Below are positions 8,463 to 17,094 of a stretch of 64,000 nt of DNA, piece after piece (position 1 is the first letter of the stretch; each line of letters begins with the position of its first letter). The notes below the pieces were generated by a model. The model was not told the origin of the DNA, did not search any database, and was given only the letters and a program-made list of their open reading frames with translations. This DNA comes from Hymenobacter gelipurpurascens (lineage in GTDB: Bacteria > Bacteroidota > Bacteroidia > Cytophagales > Hymenobacteraceae). Both the position numbers and the translations under genes were made by a program. The DNA lies in the NCBI RefSeq assembly GCF_900187375.1, contig NZ_FYEW01000001.1:1116001-1180000 (forward strand), read 5' to 3'.

Positions 8463-10544
8463 CTACTGCGCGCCGCGCGGAATTACGGTGCCCAACATGC
8501 TGGCCAGCTGGTTATCCATCTGCTTGAGCAGCCGAATAGTTTGCAGGTGCTCCATCATGGTATCGTCGTCGAGGGGGTGGCGCAGGGCTTCCAGGCGTAC
8601 GGCCAGCTCCTGCTCCACGTTCACCTTATTGAGGCGCAAAATGGCATTGTCGCAGGCCACTTGCAGCTGGTCTAGCTCGCGGGGCACGTAAATCTGGTGG
8701 GTGGTCCAGTTGGGGCTAAGCTCGTACTTTTCGGTGGCCAGCTCGGCTACCAGGCTTCGGATATCGGAGCGGCTGTGCTGGATGAGGGTGCGCACTTCGG
8801 GCCAGCGGCCCTGCTCCAGCTCCTCGCGGCACAGGTGCAGCAAGTCGCCGTAGATGCCGGTCTTGAAGGGCGTGTCATCGAGCTGCTGGAGCAGGTATTG
8901 GGCCACACTGACCTCGGGCGCCAGCGGCTGGGGCGAATACAGCAGCAGCAGACGCACCACTTCCCGCTCGCAGGTTTGCTGGGCGTTGGGCACGGGGTCC
9001 AGGTCTTCGCGGGGCGAGGCTGTGAGGGCATCTCCCCCGCCAGCCAAGTCCTCGGGCGAGGCGCCGTACATCAGGGCTTCAGCCTCTTCCTCCGGGCTCA
9101 TAGGCCTAGGGGCCGGACGCGGCGCGGCCCCGCTACCAGAGGGCTGCCCCCCCGTCTGCGCGCTGCCTAGGCCACTCCCGCCGCTGTTGGCGTTACCACC
9201 CGTCGCCTTGCCGGACGCGTTGCGCACCAGCTTGTTATACTCCGTGATGAGCACCTGCTCATCAATGCTAAACGCCTGCGAAGTCTGCTGCAGAAATACC
9301 TGACGCTTAATAGGGTCGGGCACTTTAGCAATGCTCTGGAGCACTTCCCGAATGGCTTCGGCCTTTTTTACCGGGTCTTGGGCGGCTTCGCGGCTTACCA
9401 GGTCGGTCTTGAACTGGATGAAGTCCTGGCTGGCGCCTTCCAGATGCTCTTTGAAGCGCTGGTCGCCTACCTTACGGATGTAGCTATCGGGGTCGTCACC
9501 ATCTGGGAACAGCACGACGCGCACGTTCAGGCCACCTTCCAGCAGCATGTCAATCCCGCGCAGGGAGGCCCGAATGCCGGCTGCGTCGCCGTCGTAGAGT
9601 ACCGTTACGTTATCGGTGTAGCGCTTGATAAGCCGGATCTGGCCTTCCGTTAGGGAGGTACCCGACGAGGCCACTACGTTCTTGATGTCGCCCTGGTGCA
9701 GGCTCAGCACATCGAGGTAGCCTTCCACCAGGTAGCACTGCTCCTCCGTCCGGATGGCCTGCCGCCCCTGGTACAGCCCATAAAGCACATCCGACTTGTG
9801 GTAAATCTCCGACTCGGGCGAGTTGAGGTACTTGGCGGTTTTGTCGTTGGGCTTGAGCGTGCGTGCTCCGAAGCCAATGACGCGGCCCGATACATTATGG
9901 ATCGGGAACATCACGCGGCCCCGGAAACGGTCGTAGCGGCGGCCGGTGTCGTGGCCCTGGTCGTCTTCTTTGGTGATGACCAGGCCCGTCTTTTCGAGGT
10001 ATTTGCGCTCGTAGCCTGCTTTCTCCGCCGTCTTCATCAAGTCATCCCACTGATCGAGGGAATAGCCCAGCTCGAAGGTCTTGATGGTGGTCTGGTTGAG
10101 GCCGCGCTGACGCAGGTAGCTGAGGCCGATACCCTGGCCTTCCTCGGTGTTGAGCAGCAGATTGTGGTAGTGGTCTTTAGCCCAGTTCGAGACGATAAAC
10201 TGCGAGTCTTTGTCGTTCTGCGCCAGCTGCTGCTCGGGGGTCTTTTCCTCCTCCTCTACATCAATACCGTACTTTTTGGCCAGGTATTTCAGGGCCTCCA
10301 CGTAGCTGGTGCCCTCCACATCCATGATGAACTGCACCACCCCGCCGGCCTTGCCGCACCCGAAGCACTTATACAGCCCCTTGGCCGGCGCCACCGAGAA
10401 GCTCGGCGACTTTTCGTGGTGAAATGGGCAACAGGCCCACATGTTCTGCCCCTTTTTCTTCAGCGACACAAAGTCGCCGACCACTTCCACGATATCGGCG
10501 TGGTGAATAATCTGATCAACGGTTTCCTTCGGGATGCGAGCCAT
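8463..10544 (-). CDS. dnaG: DNA primase
   Basis: 693 aa. It makes RNA primers at the replication fork. The N-terminal zinc finger reads ACCPFHHEKSPSFSV...YKCFGCGKAGG (C-x2-H and C-x2-C ligands). The TOPRIM core carries the catalytic glutamate in LVEGYLDVLSLHQ and the acidic YDGDAAGIRASLRG. A Gly/Ser/Pro-rich linker (about residues 450-530) leads to the helicase-binding C-terminal domain. The start MARIPKETVDQI (10544) is chosen over a 29-codon extension because it matches the family and lies 6 nt below a TACCTTTG -7 box. No rpsU or rpoD is adjacent. Confidence 0.96.
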   Translation of the reverse strand: MARIPKETVDQIIHHADIVEVVGDFVSLKKKGQNMWACCPFHHEKSPSFSVAPAKGLYKCFGCGKAGGVVQFIMDVEGTSYVEALKYLAKKYGIDVEEEEKTPEQQLAQNDKDSQFIVSNWAKDHYHNLLLNTEEGQGIGLSYLRQRGLNQTTIKTFELGYSLDQWDDLMKTAEKAGYERKYLEKTGLVITKEDDQGHDTGRRYDRFRGRVMFPIHNVSGRVIGFGARTLKPNDKTAKYLNSPESEIYHKSDVLYGLYQGRQAIRTEEQCYLVEGYLDVLSLHQGDIKNVVASSGTSLTEGQIRLIKRYTDNVTVLYDGDAAGIRASLRGIDMLLEGGLNVRVVLFPDGDDPDSYIRKVGDQRFKEHLEGASQDFIQFKTDLVSREAAQDPVKKAEAIREVLQSIAKVPDPIKRQVFLQQTSQAFSIDEQVLITEYNKLVRNASGKATGGNANSGGSGLGSAQTGGQPSGSGAAPRPAPRPMSPEEEAEALMYGASPEDLAGGGDALTASPREDLDPVPNAQQTCEREVVRLLLLYSPQPLAPEVSVAQYLLQQLDDTPFKTGIYGDLLHLCREELEQGRWPEVRTLIQHSRSDIRSLVAELATEKYELSPNWTTHQIYVPRELDQLQVACDNAILRLNKVNVEQELAVRLEALRHPLDDDTMMEHLQTIRLLKQMDNQLASMLGTVIPRGAQ

Positions 10545-10550
10545 ACGCTG

Positions 10551-10558
10551 CAAAGGTA
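10551..10558 (-). promoter_or_regulatory. Putative -7 box for dnaG
   Basis: On the minus strand this reads TACCTTTG, matching the Bacteroidota TAnnTTTG consensus, and ends 6 nt before the dnaG ATG. Transcription would begin at or very near the start codon. No convincing -33 TTG is visible. Confidence 0.5.
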
Positions 10559-10627
10559 GGCAGGAACCTGCGTGGAGTAGCGTGGTCTTTGCCACTCGTG
10601 CTGCCGCTGCCACGCCTGGGCAGCCCC

Positions 10628-13078
10628 TCACATACCCAGGCGGCCTTTTTCGGTGGCGTTGCCGCTAGTTTGTACGCGCTTACTGATGAGGTCGGCCTTG
10701 CCGAAATTGTAGGTAAAGGCCAGGCGCACCTGGCGCGTATCGTTGTAGTTCATCTCGCTACTGACCACCGGTACCACATTAGAGGAGACCCGGAAATTGG
10801 TTTGGTAGAACAAATCGGCTACCGACAGATTGAGGGCGGCGCGCTTGCTGAGGAAGGTTTTTTTTATGCCTACCAGCACGTAGGAATACTGGTCGTAATC
10901 GAACATCCCGTTAAAGGAGGGCGAGTTGTACATCCCATACACCCGGCCCGACCAACCGTTGCCCCAGGTAATGGTGTTATCGGAGCTGACGTTGAAATAT
11001 GTTTTGCGCTTGGTGTAGGCCACTGCCTTATCAAAGGCATCAGGCAAGCGCAACTCCTGGTGCGAGAGGCTGGCACTATTGCTCATCGACCACCATTTGG
11101 CTACGGTGACAGGCGCCGTGAGTGTGGCATTGAGCAATTGCTGCTGCCGCAGGTTCTGCTCGGTACTCACGAAGCGCAGGTGGGCAGGCTCGTAGAGGTA
11201 CACCGAGGAAATAGCGCCGGTGGTATGGGTGTAGGCCACTTGCAGGCCATAGCCCTTGTACAGGTTGTTCCAGGAGAAGCTATGGGCATATTCGGGGCGC
11301 AGGGTGGCGTTGCCTCGGTGCGAAGTGTAGGTATCCCAGAACCGCTCATAGGGTATCAGGCTCTCGTAGGCCGGGCGCCGGATGTTCTTGGCGTAGGCCA
11401 GGGAAGTGGTGTAATTATCCGTGAGTGTATAGTCTAAACGCAGATTCGGAAACAGGTTGAAGTAGCTGGAATCGATGCCCCTGGTTACGCGGTAGTGCGT
11501 CTGCTCGGCCCGTAGGCCACCCTGCAGGGCCAGCTTGCCCCTGGTGTGGTGGAGGCTGAAGTAGCCGGCACCCACCCGCTCCTGGTAGCCCAGCCGCGAA
11601 AACGGGTTGGCCGCTTGGGGCACCCACTCTCCCTCCAGCAGATTATCTACCTGCTGGCGGCTTTGGTTGCGGGTATCAGTGTACTTCAGGCCGGCTTCCA
11701 TCTGCGTGTTGGCGCTCCAGACGCTGGTGTAATCGGCCGCGCCGGTCCAGATGTGGTACGTGGCCGGAATAACGTTGCGGAAGTTGCTGATAACAGCCCC
11801 GGAGCTCTCCGCGCCTTCCACCCGCTGGTCGAAGGTCTGGCGCTGCTCGTTGGTGTAGGTGGCGTAGTTGCCGCTTAGCAGCAGGTTAGAACCTAGGCTA
11901 TCGAGCTTATGCTTATAGAACAGCGTGTAGTTGTGGAAAGCATCTTGCAGAAACACCGTTTCCTGAATGCTGCTGGTCGTGAGGCCGTTATTGGCGGCCA
12001 GAGCAGCCCGCAGCCATCCGGCCCCATCGAGGCTGGAGTTCACCAGGTCCAGATCAAAACCCAGGGTGGTGCAGGGGCTGAGGTGGTAGTTGAGGCTGCC
12101 GCTGAAGTTGGCATTCTGAATTACCTTGTTCAGGTTGCTCTGCTGGCTCAGGCGGCCCACCGGCGTGCGTCCTTCATAGAACATACGGTGCCCGGTGTTG
12201 CGCTCAAACCCACCCCGGTGGGTGAAGCTGCTGCTGGCGGCCAGATCCAGCGCTGGCGTGCTCACGCGTAGGCCACCGTTGAGGCCGCTGCCGGTGCGCT
12301 GGCCCTGGCGCAGGTTGACGCCCACATTGGCGGTCCAGCCCAACTCTTTGCTGCGCTTGGTATAAATCTCGATTACGCCACCTGAGGCATCGGCATCATA
12401 CTTCGCCGAGGGGTTGCTGATCAGCTCGATGCGCTCAATCTGGTCGCCAGGGATGCTGGCCAGCACCGTTTCGAGGTTAGCACCGGGCAGGCGCTTGCAG
12501 TTCAGCAGAATTAGCACGTTGCCCTTGCCCCGGAACTTCAGCCGCCCCTCAATGAGCTGCACCGAAGGCGCAGCGGCCAGAATGTCGTAGGCATCGTTGC
12601 CGGCGGCCAGCAGGCTGCCCTCCACGTGCATCGTTACGCGGTCGGGCTTCTGCTCGATGAGGGGGCGCTGGCCTGTAATGGTTACGCCCTGCAGGTTTTG
12701 CGCCGCCGAGGCCAGACTGATGTGGCCTACATCATGCGTGGCAGTGCCCGCCGCCAGCTGCAGCGGTAGCACGTGGGTGGTGTACCCGAGCATCAACAAC
12801 TGCAACTGGTAGCTGCCCGCGCTGGCTTTCAGTGAGAAGCGGCCGGCATCATCAGCCAGGCCAGTCTGCACCACTCGGCCCTCAGTGTCTGCAGCCTTCA
12901 GCACCACCGTCACGAAACCGAGCGGCTGTTGCGACTGCTGGTCCAGCACGCGGCCCGTTACGGCAACCGACTGGCCTAGGGCTATATTTTCAACGAACAA
13001 AAGGCCTACCAGCAGTAGTAGCATGCGGCAGTCAGAGGTGAAGTTCAGGCGGCTGGCAGTATTGCAGAGCAGGTTCAT
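10628..13078 (-). CDS. TonB-dependent receptor / outer membrane beta-barrel protein
   Basis: 816 aa. A signal peptide (MLLLLVGLLFVENIALGQ, after an 18-residue basic lead if the ATG at 13078 is used; ATG 13024 is the alternative) precedes a carboxypeptidase-regulatory-like domain (VTGRVLDQQSQQPLGFVTV). Next comes a plug-like domain with VTITGQRPLIEQKPDRVTMHVEG and IERIELISNPSAKYDADASGG. The rest is a barrel of the OMP_b-brl_3 type ending in an aromatic-rich strand. The ligand is unknown. An upstream element (13141-13191) is shared with the gene at 13392-14690 next to a LytTR system, suggesting common control. Confidence 0.88.
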   Translation of the reverse strand: MNLLCNTASRLNFTSDCRMLLLLVGLLFVENIALGQSVAVTGRVLDQQSQQPLGFVTVVLKAADTEGRVVQTGLADDAGRFSLKASAGSYQLQLLMLGYTTHVLPLQLAAGTATHDVGHISLASAAQNLQGVTITGQRPLIEQKPDRVTMHVEGSLLAAGNDAYDILAAAPSVQLIEGRLKFRGKGNVLILLNCKRLPGANLETVLASIPGDQIERIELISNPSAKYDADASGGVIEIYTKRSKELGWTANVGVNLRQGQRTGSGLNGGLRVSTPALDLAASSSFTHRGGFERNTGHRMFYEGRTPVGRLSQQSNLNKVIQNANFSGSLNYHLSPCTTLGFDLDLVNSSLDGAGWLRAALAANNGLTTSSIQETVFLQDAFHNYTLFYKHKLDSLGSNLLLSGNYATYTNEQRQTFDQRVEGAESSGAVISNFRNVIPATYHIWTGAADYTSVWSANTQMEAGLKYTDTRNQSRQQVDNLLEGEWVPQAANPFSRLGYQERVGAGYFSLHHTRGKLALQGGLRAEQTHYRVTRGIDSSYFNLFPNLRLDYTLTDNYTTSLAYAKNIRRPAYESLIPYERFWDTYTSHRGNATLRPEYAHSFSWNNLYKGYGLQVAYTHTTGAISSVYLYEPAHLRFVSTEQNLRQQQLLNATLTAPVTVAKWWSMSNSASLSHQELRLPDAFDKAVAYTKRKTYFNVSSDNTITWGNGWSGRVYGMYNSPSFNGMFDYDQYSYVLVGIKKTFLSKRAALNLSVADLFYQTNFRVSSNVVPVVSSEMNYNDTRQVRLAFTYNFGKADLISKRVQTSGNATEKGRLGM

Positions 13079-13140
13079 ATTCCGGTTCCGTTAACAGAAG
13101 TGGAGGATCTGCAACGAAGGAACCGCAACGCCTCCTGAGC

Positions 13141-13191
13141 CCGAAGTTTATTCGACCAAGCCATGGCCTCACACCACCAAACCACGAGTTG
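13141..13191 (-). promoter_or_regulatory. Duplicated upstream element, copy 1 (candidate LytTR operator)
   Basis: This 51-bp stretch, 63-113 bp above the receptor start at 13078, matches 14755-14805 at 44 of 51 positions. On the minus strand it contains TTTGGT (13176-13181 on plus) and a second site CTTGGT (13155-13160) exactly 21 bp apart. LytTR regulators are known to bind direct repeats with that period. Assignment to the neighbouring regulator is inference. Confidence 0.6.
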
Positions 13192-13276
13192 CCACGCGTT
13201 TTTGCCCCGCGGAAGTGGCCTAGCGCCATGCAGCAACGGCTGTAGCAGCTTCACCCAACAGGCCCAGACGCACAAA

Positions 13277-13322
13277 AAAGCCACCGACACGCTGCTGTGT
13301 GGAGCAGCGTGTCGGTGGCTTT
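13277..13322 (-). terminator. Intrinsic terminator of the 13392-14690 gene
   Basis: Perfect 20-bp arms (13277-13296, 13303-13322) with loop GTGTGG. On the minus strand the stem is followed by a T-run. It ends the secreted-protein transcript before the receptor's promoter region. Confidence 0.85.
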
Positions 13323-13391
13323 GGCGAGAAAAGCAGTGTCACTGCTTGGTAATTGGTCAGTTATAAAAGCGCCCTGAATTTCTACCGCCCC

Positions 13392-14690
13392 CTACAAGCT
13401 GTGGCTAGAGGTGGTTTCGGGGATAATCACCACGTAGTCGTAGCCGAGAATGGTAGCTTCCAGCTCGTGGCTGCTCACCTTGAGCTTGTCGCGGAGCAGA
13501 GCCGCGCGCAGTGGGCGCAAATCGAATATCTGCCAGGCGCTGCCGGCCTTGGTTTGGGCCGCGAAGGGCTTTATCATGGCTTCCTCAGCGTCAGAATACT
13601 TCACAGTATTCTTAACGTCGGCATCCGGCACGCCTGCCCCCAGCTTAGTGCCCTGCTTGCCCATCACGAAGATGTGCAAGGACTTTTGGTCGTGCATATC
13701 GGCCAGGTTTTTGGCCAGATTTCCTACATCGTAGATATCGCCCCAAATGCTGCGGCCCTGGCCTACGTGGTAGGCGCCAAACTTAAACAGCATCTTGGGC
13801 AGCGGCTGGTTGGCTTGCTGGTAAGGCTGCAGCTCCGCCAGCAGGTTGCGCTTCATGAGGTTGATGCGGGCGAAGTGGCTGCTGCGCTTTCCCGCGAAGC
13901 TCTCCTGATATATCCGGTAGCTCGCCACAAAATCATCCACCATTTTCCGGGCCTCAGGGCTCTCCTTTTCGGTGAAAGCGCGCAGGCTGTCGATGCCCGA
14001 CTGGCCTAGGGCAAACATGGTGATGCCGTTGTATTTGCCCGTCAGCATGGCAGTGTAGTCGCGGGTTTGGTAGGTGCGGGCGCGCTGCTGCAGATACGCC
14101 TTGGCGGGCTTGCTTTTTACCTTTTCGGAGAGCACGGTAAAGAACCGGCCCGGAGTCCCAATTCCAACTTGCTCAATGCCCAGAATAGACACGTTTTGGG
14201 TGCGCAAGTACCGGGCAAGCTCCATCTCCTCGGCCCAGCTATAAAACGACAACGCCATGGGATACTTCTTGTTGAAAGCGGACGCCAGACCGGGCTGCGT
14301 GGCTAGCCGGCTCACATCCTGCGCTTGATATTTGTCGATTTCTGCTACATACAGTGCCGGCTTTAGCTCCCGCGCTACGGCCGTGGCAAAAGCCGGAATC
14401 TGGGCCATGCCGTGGTCTTCCCCAATCAGTACCAGCTGGCTTTTCTGGATGTCCTGCTGCAGCTTCTCCCAACCGAGGCCCGTGAACTGTGTCCCGGTTG
14501 GGGTAAGGGCAAACTGGTTTTTCTGCACCAGCCGCGTAAACATAGTATCCTGTGCCTGGGGCGTTGTTTGCGCGAAGGCCGTGCCACTGAGCAGGCCCGC
14601 CAGCACCGTGCAGGCAAGTTGGCGGAACTGGTGGCCTACGCAGAAACGGGCGGCAGCGGAGCAAAGCGGGAGGCGGAAGGCGGTTGTCAT
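13392..14690 (-). CDS. Secreted protein resembling the EreA/ChaN-like hydrolase superfamily
   Basis: 432 aa. The start at MTTAFRLPL (14690) is preferred; the frame extends 32 codons up but those codons lie in the regulatory element. A long basic lead and a hydrophobic stretch ending SGTAFAQ give a signal peptide. The motif QLVLIGEDHGMAQIPAFATA near residue 80 resembles the glutamate/histidine site of erythromycin-esterase and ChaN/Tiki-type proteins, and GIEQVGIG and a later GAYHVGQG may supply further polar residues. The reaction is not predictable. It is divergent from the kinase operon and carries the same upstream element as the receptor at 10628-13078. Confidence 0.55.
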   Translation of the reverse strand: MTTAFRLPLCSAAARFCVGHQFRQLACTVLAGLLSGTAFAQTTPQAQDTMFTRLVQKNQFALTPTGTQFTGLGWEKLQQDIQKSQLVLIGEDHGMAQIPAFATAVARELKPALYVAEIDKYQAQDVSRLATQPGLASAFNKKYPMALSFYSWAEEMELARYLRTQNVSILGIEQVGIGTPGRFFTVLSEKVKSKPAKAYLQQRARTYQTRDYTAMLTGKYNGITMFALGQSGIDSLRAFTEKESPEARKMVDDFVASYRIYQESFAGKRSSHFARINLMKRNLLAELQPYQQANQPLPKMLFKFGAYHVGQGRSIWGDIYDVGNLAKNLADMHDQKSLHIFVMGKQGTKLGAGVPDADVKNTVKYSDAEEAMIKPFAAQTKAGSAWQIFDLRPLRAALLRDKLKVSSHELEATILGYDYVVIIPETTSSHSL

Positions 14691-14754
14691 GGGGAGCGGT
14701 TTATTTTGGCGAGCGGTAGATTCTGGAACAAAGAAATTGCAGAGCTTTAGCCAC

Positions 14755-14805
14755 CCGAAGTTTATTCGACCAAAGCGCGGCCCCACACCACCAAACCGCG
14801 AATTG
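14755..14805. promoter_or_regulatory. Duplicated upstream element, copy 2 (candidate LytTR operator)
   Basis: The counterpart of 13141-13191. On the minus strand two TTTGGT hexamers (plus positions 14790-14795 and 14769-14774) are exactly 21 bp apart. It lies between the divergent starts at 14690 (minus) and 14823 (plus), so it could also feed back on the kinase operon. Confidence 0.6.
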
Positions 14806-14822
14806 GTCTGCGCTTTATTTTT

Positions 14823-15920
14823 ATGCCTGCATCCGATTCTACTCCCTTTTTCCGCTGGCAGACCCTGAGTGCGCGCACCACTACCGTGCTGCTGCAGGCG
14901 GTGCTGTGGGTGCTGCTGTGCGGTTTCTACTTCGCCTGGTACAACCGGACCAACTACCGCTTTGGCGGCCCCATCTGGTCGCTGGTGCTGTTGCGGCTGA
15001 CCTTTGCAGTGGTGCTTTTCAATGCGCTGGTGTACCTCATTATTCCACGCTGGCTGCTGCGGGGCCGCTTCTGGTTGGCAGCGCTCGGGGGAGTGCTCCT
15101 AATTTATGGCTACGGCCTGTTCAACTTCTGCGGGTATCATCTGGCCGAAACCTATCTGCAGCCACCCGCCCGCCTGGCCCAGTACTACCATGAAATGAAC
15201 CAGCCGGGCCTGCGCAAGGCCGTATTCAGCTGGCAGGGGCTGCTGGAAATGACCCTAGAAATGCAGGCCAACATGATGTTTCCGCTGGTCATCAGCTTCC
15301 TGACCTACGCCCAGGTGGTAGACAGGCGCCGGCTGGCCCTGGAGCGCGACCAGCTGAATCTGGAGCTGCGCTACCTCAAGACCCAGATCAATCCGCAATT
15401 CCTGTTCAATACACTTGGCAGCCTGCACGGCTTCACGCGCCACCGCGACCCACGCGCCGGCGACATGGTGCTGCACCTCGCCGACCTGATGCGCTACACC
15501 CTCTACGAATCCGACACGGAAACCGTGCTGCTGAGCCGGGAGCTGGAGTTCCTAGATGACTACCTGGCTCTGGAACGCCTGCACGGTCGTGAGCTTGTCA
15601 GGATTTCATACACTGCAACGGGTACAGTCAGTACGCAGCGCATTGTGCCGCTGGTGCTGTATCCGTTTCTGGAGCGCCTGTTTGCGGGTCTGGATGCCGC
15701 CTCCGTTGCTGATATCACCACCACACTGCATACCACAGAGCATGCCATAACGGCCACATTCACGCGCAGTTCGCCCACCCCGCCGGCAGTGGCCTACAGC
15801 ACCGATGGCGCCGTACTGGCCGCGCTACGGCGCTTGCAGCTGCAGTACCCCAGCCGGCACCAAGCCAAGCTAACGGAGGAGGCCACGAGCCTGCGCCTAG
15901 AACTTCACCTTGATCTGTAA
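14823..15920 (+). CDS. LytS-type sensor kinase homologue, apparently catalytically degenerate
   Basis: 365 aa. Four N-terminal membrane helices (about residues 20-165) are followed by a His_kinase-type segment. The normal motif QINPHFLFNTL reads QINPQFLFNTL here: the phospho-accepting histidine is Gln (CAA). The ATP-binding part is also eroded, since PFLERLFAGLD stands where active relatives have P(F/L)VENAFKHG, and no GxGIGLxN-like glycine box is seen. It is likely a pseudokinase that partners the intact kinase immediately downstream (4-nt gap). The start is the ATG at 14823, 18 bp after the candidate operator. Confidence 0.85.
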   Translation: MPASDSTPFFRWQTLSARTTTVLLQAVLWVLLCGFYFAWYNRTNYRFGGPIWSLVLLRLTFAVVLFNALVYLIIPRWLLRGRFWLAALGGVLLIYGYGLFNFCGYHLAETYLQPPARLAQYYHEMNQPGLRKAVFSWQGLLEMTLEMQANMMFPLVISFLTYAQVVDRRRLALERDQLNLELRYLKTQINPQFLFNTLGSLHGFTRHRDPRAGDMVLHLADLMRYTLYESDTETVLLSRELEFLDDYLALERLHGRELVRISYTATGTVSTQRIVPLVLYPFLERLFAGLDAASVADITTTLHTTEHAITATFTRSSPTPPAVAYSTDGAVLAALRRLQLQYPSRHQAKLTEEATSLRLELHLDL

Positions 15921-15924
15921 GCCG

Positions 15925-17094
15925 ATGCTGCGCGCCCTTGCTCCTTCTTCCTCTTCCAGGCCGTACTCCGGCCGCACGCGGGTGGCCTTGCATCTGCTGC
16001 TTTGGGCGCTGTACATCGGCTTCCAGTACTTCCTGATGCATCTGCAGCCTACGTCGCCGGCCGTCATGCTGTGCTTTATCGCCAAAGATCTGCTTACTGC
16101 GGTTGTGGGTTTCTATTTCTTTTCCAATGTAGTGCTGCCGCGGTTTGTGGTGCAGCGGCGGTGGCTGCTAAGCGCGCTCAGCCTGGTGGCTATCTACTAC
16201 TTCTGGGCGCTGGTTTCGCACGCCACCTATGCCGCCATGGTGCACAGTGGCCTAGAGCTGGGCGAGTGGAGCAGCTATATGCACCGTTCCCTCGATAAAG
16301 GCCTATGGGTGGGTGTATTCTCTTGGTACGGCGTGAGCATGGGCCTGAGTGACTTCTTCGTGTTCCCGATGCAGCCCATTCTGCTGCGCTTCATTCTGTT
16401 TTTGCTCACCAGCAGCAACCGCAGCCTGCACCTACAGCGCGAAAACCTCCGCCTGGAAGTCAATTTTCTGAAGGCGCAGGTAAATCCCCACTTCCTCTTC
16501 AACACCCTCAACAACATCTATATGATGGTGGTGAAGCAGGACGAGCGCGCCCCTGATATGGTAGCGCACCTCTCCCACCTGATGCACTACACCGTGTACG
16601 AGTCGGATGCGGCGCTGGTGCCTCTAGGCCAGGAGCTGGGGTTTTTGGAGGCCTATCTGGAGCTGGAACGCCTGCGCTACGGCCAGAAAGTCAGCATCCG
16701 GTATCAGCCGCCTGTCCGCACAACCGGCTACGCTATTACCCCGCTCTTGTTCTTTCCTTTTGTAGAAAACGCATTCAAGCACGGCGTCGATAGCAGCCTC
16801 GATGCCTCCTGGGTGGCCATTTCCCTGCGCATATTCGATGATGCCCGGCTGCATTTCGAGGTCCGCAACAGCTACAGCCCCGATGCCCCCCAGCGCGAGT
16901 TTGGGGGCGTGGGCATTGCCAACGTGCGCAAACGCCTGGCCCTGCACTACTCCCCCGCCGACTATGAGCTCACCATCTCGCACGATGCCGACGCGCATAC
17001 CTACGGCGTGGCACTTACTATCCTTTTAGAACCCGTTTCGGCAGCCGTAGGCCAGTCCGTTCCCTCTCTCCCAGCCCTTGCTCCTGCCTCATGA
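15925..17094 (+). CDS. Sensor histidine kinase, LytS family
   Basis: 389 aa from the ATG at 15925 (a TTG at 15910 would overlap the upstream gene). Membrane helices occupy about residues 15-165. The catalytic region is complete: QVNPHFLFNTLNNIY carries the phospho-accepting His, FPFVENAFKHGVDSS is the N-box, and FGGVGIANVRKRL is the glycine box. It should phosphorylate the LytTR regulator whose start overlaps its stop (ATGA, 17091-17094). The input is probably membrane-embedded, as no extracytoplasmic sensor domain is visible. Confidence 0.92.
   Translation: MLRALAPSSSSRPYSGRTRVALHLLLWALYIGFQYFLMHLQPTSPAVMLCFIAKDLLTAVVGFYFFSNVVLPRFVVQRRWLLSALSLVAIYYFWALVSHATYAAMVHSGLELGEWSSYMHRSLDKGLWVGVFSWYGVSMGLSDFFVFPMQPILLRFILFLLTSSNRSLHLQRENLRLEVNFLKAQVNPHFLFNTLNNIYMMVVKQDERAPDMVAHLSHLMHYTVYESDAALVPLGQELGFLEAYLELERLRYGQKVSIRYQPPVRTTGYAITPLLFFPFVENAFKHGVDSSLDASWVAISLRIFDDARLHFEVRNSYSPDAPQREFGGVGIANVRKRLALHYSPADYELTISHDADAHTYGVALTILLEPVSAAVGQSVPSLPALAPAS

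Noticed and set aside
14691..14786. N-terminal extension of the secreted protein at 13392-14690
   Set aside because: It would translate the duplicated upstream element and destroy the signal peptide.
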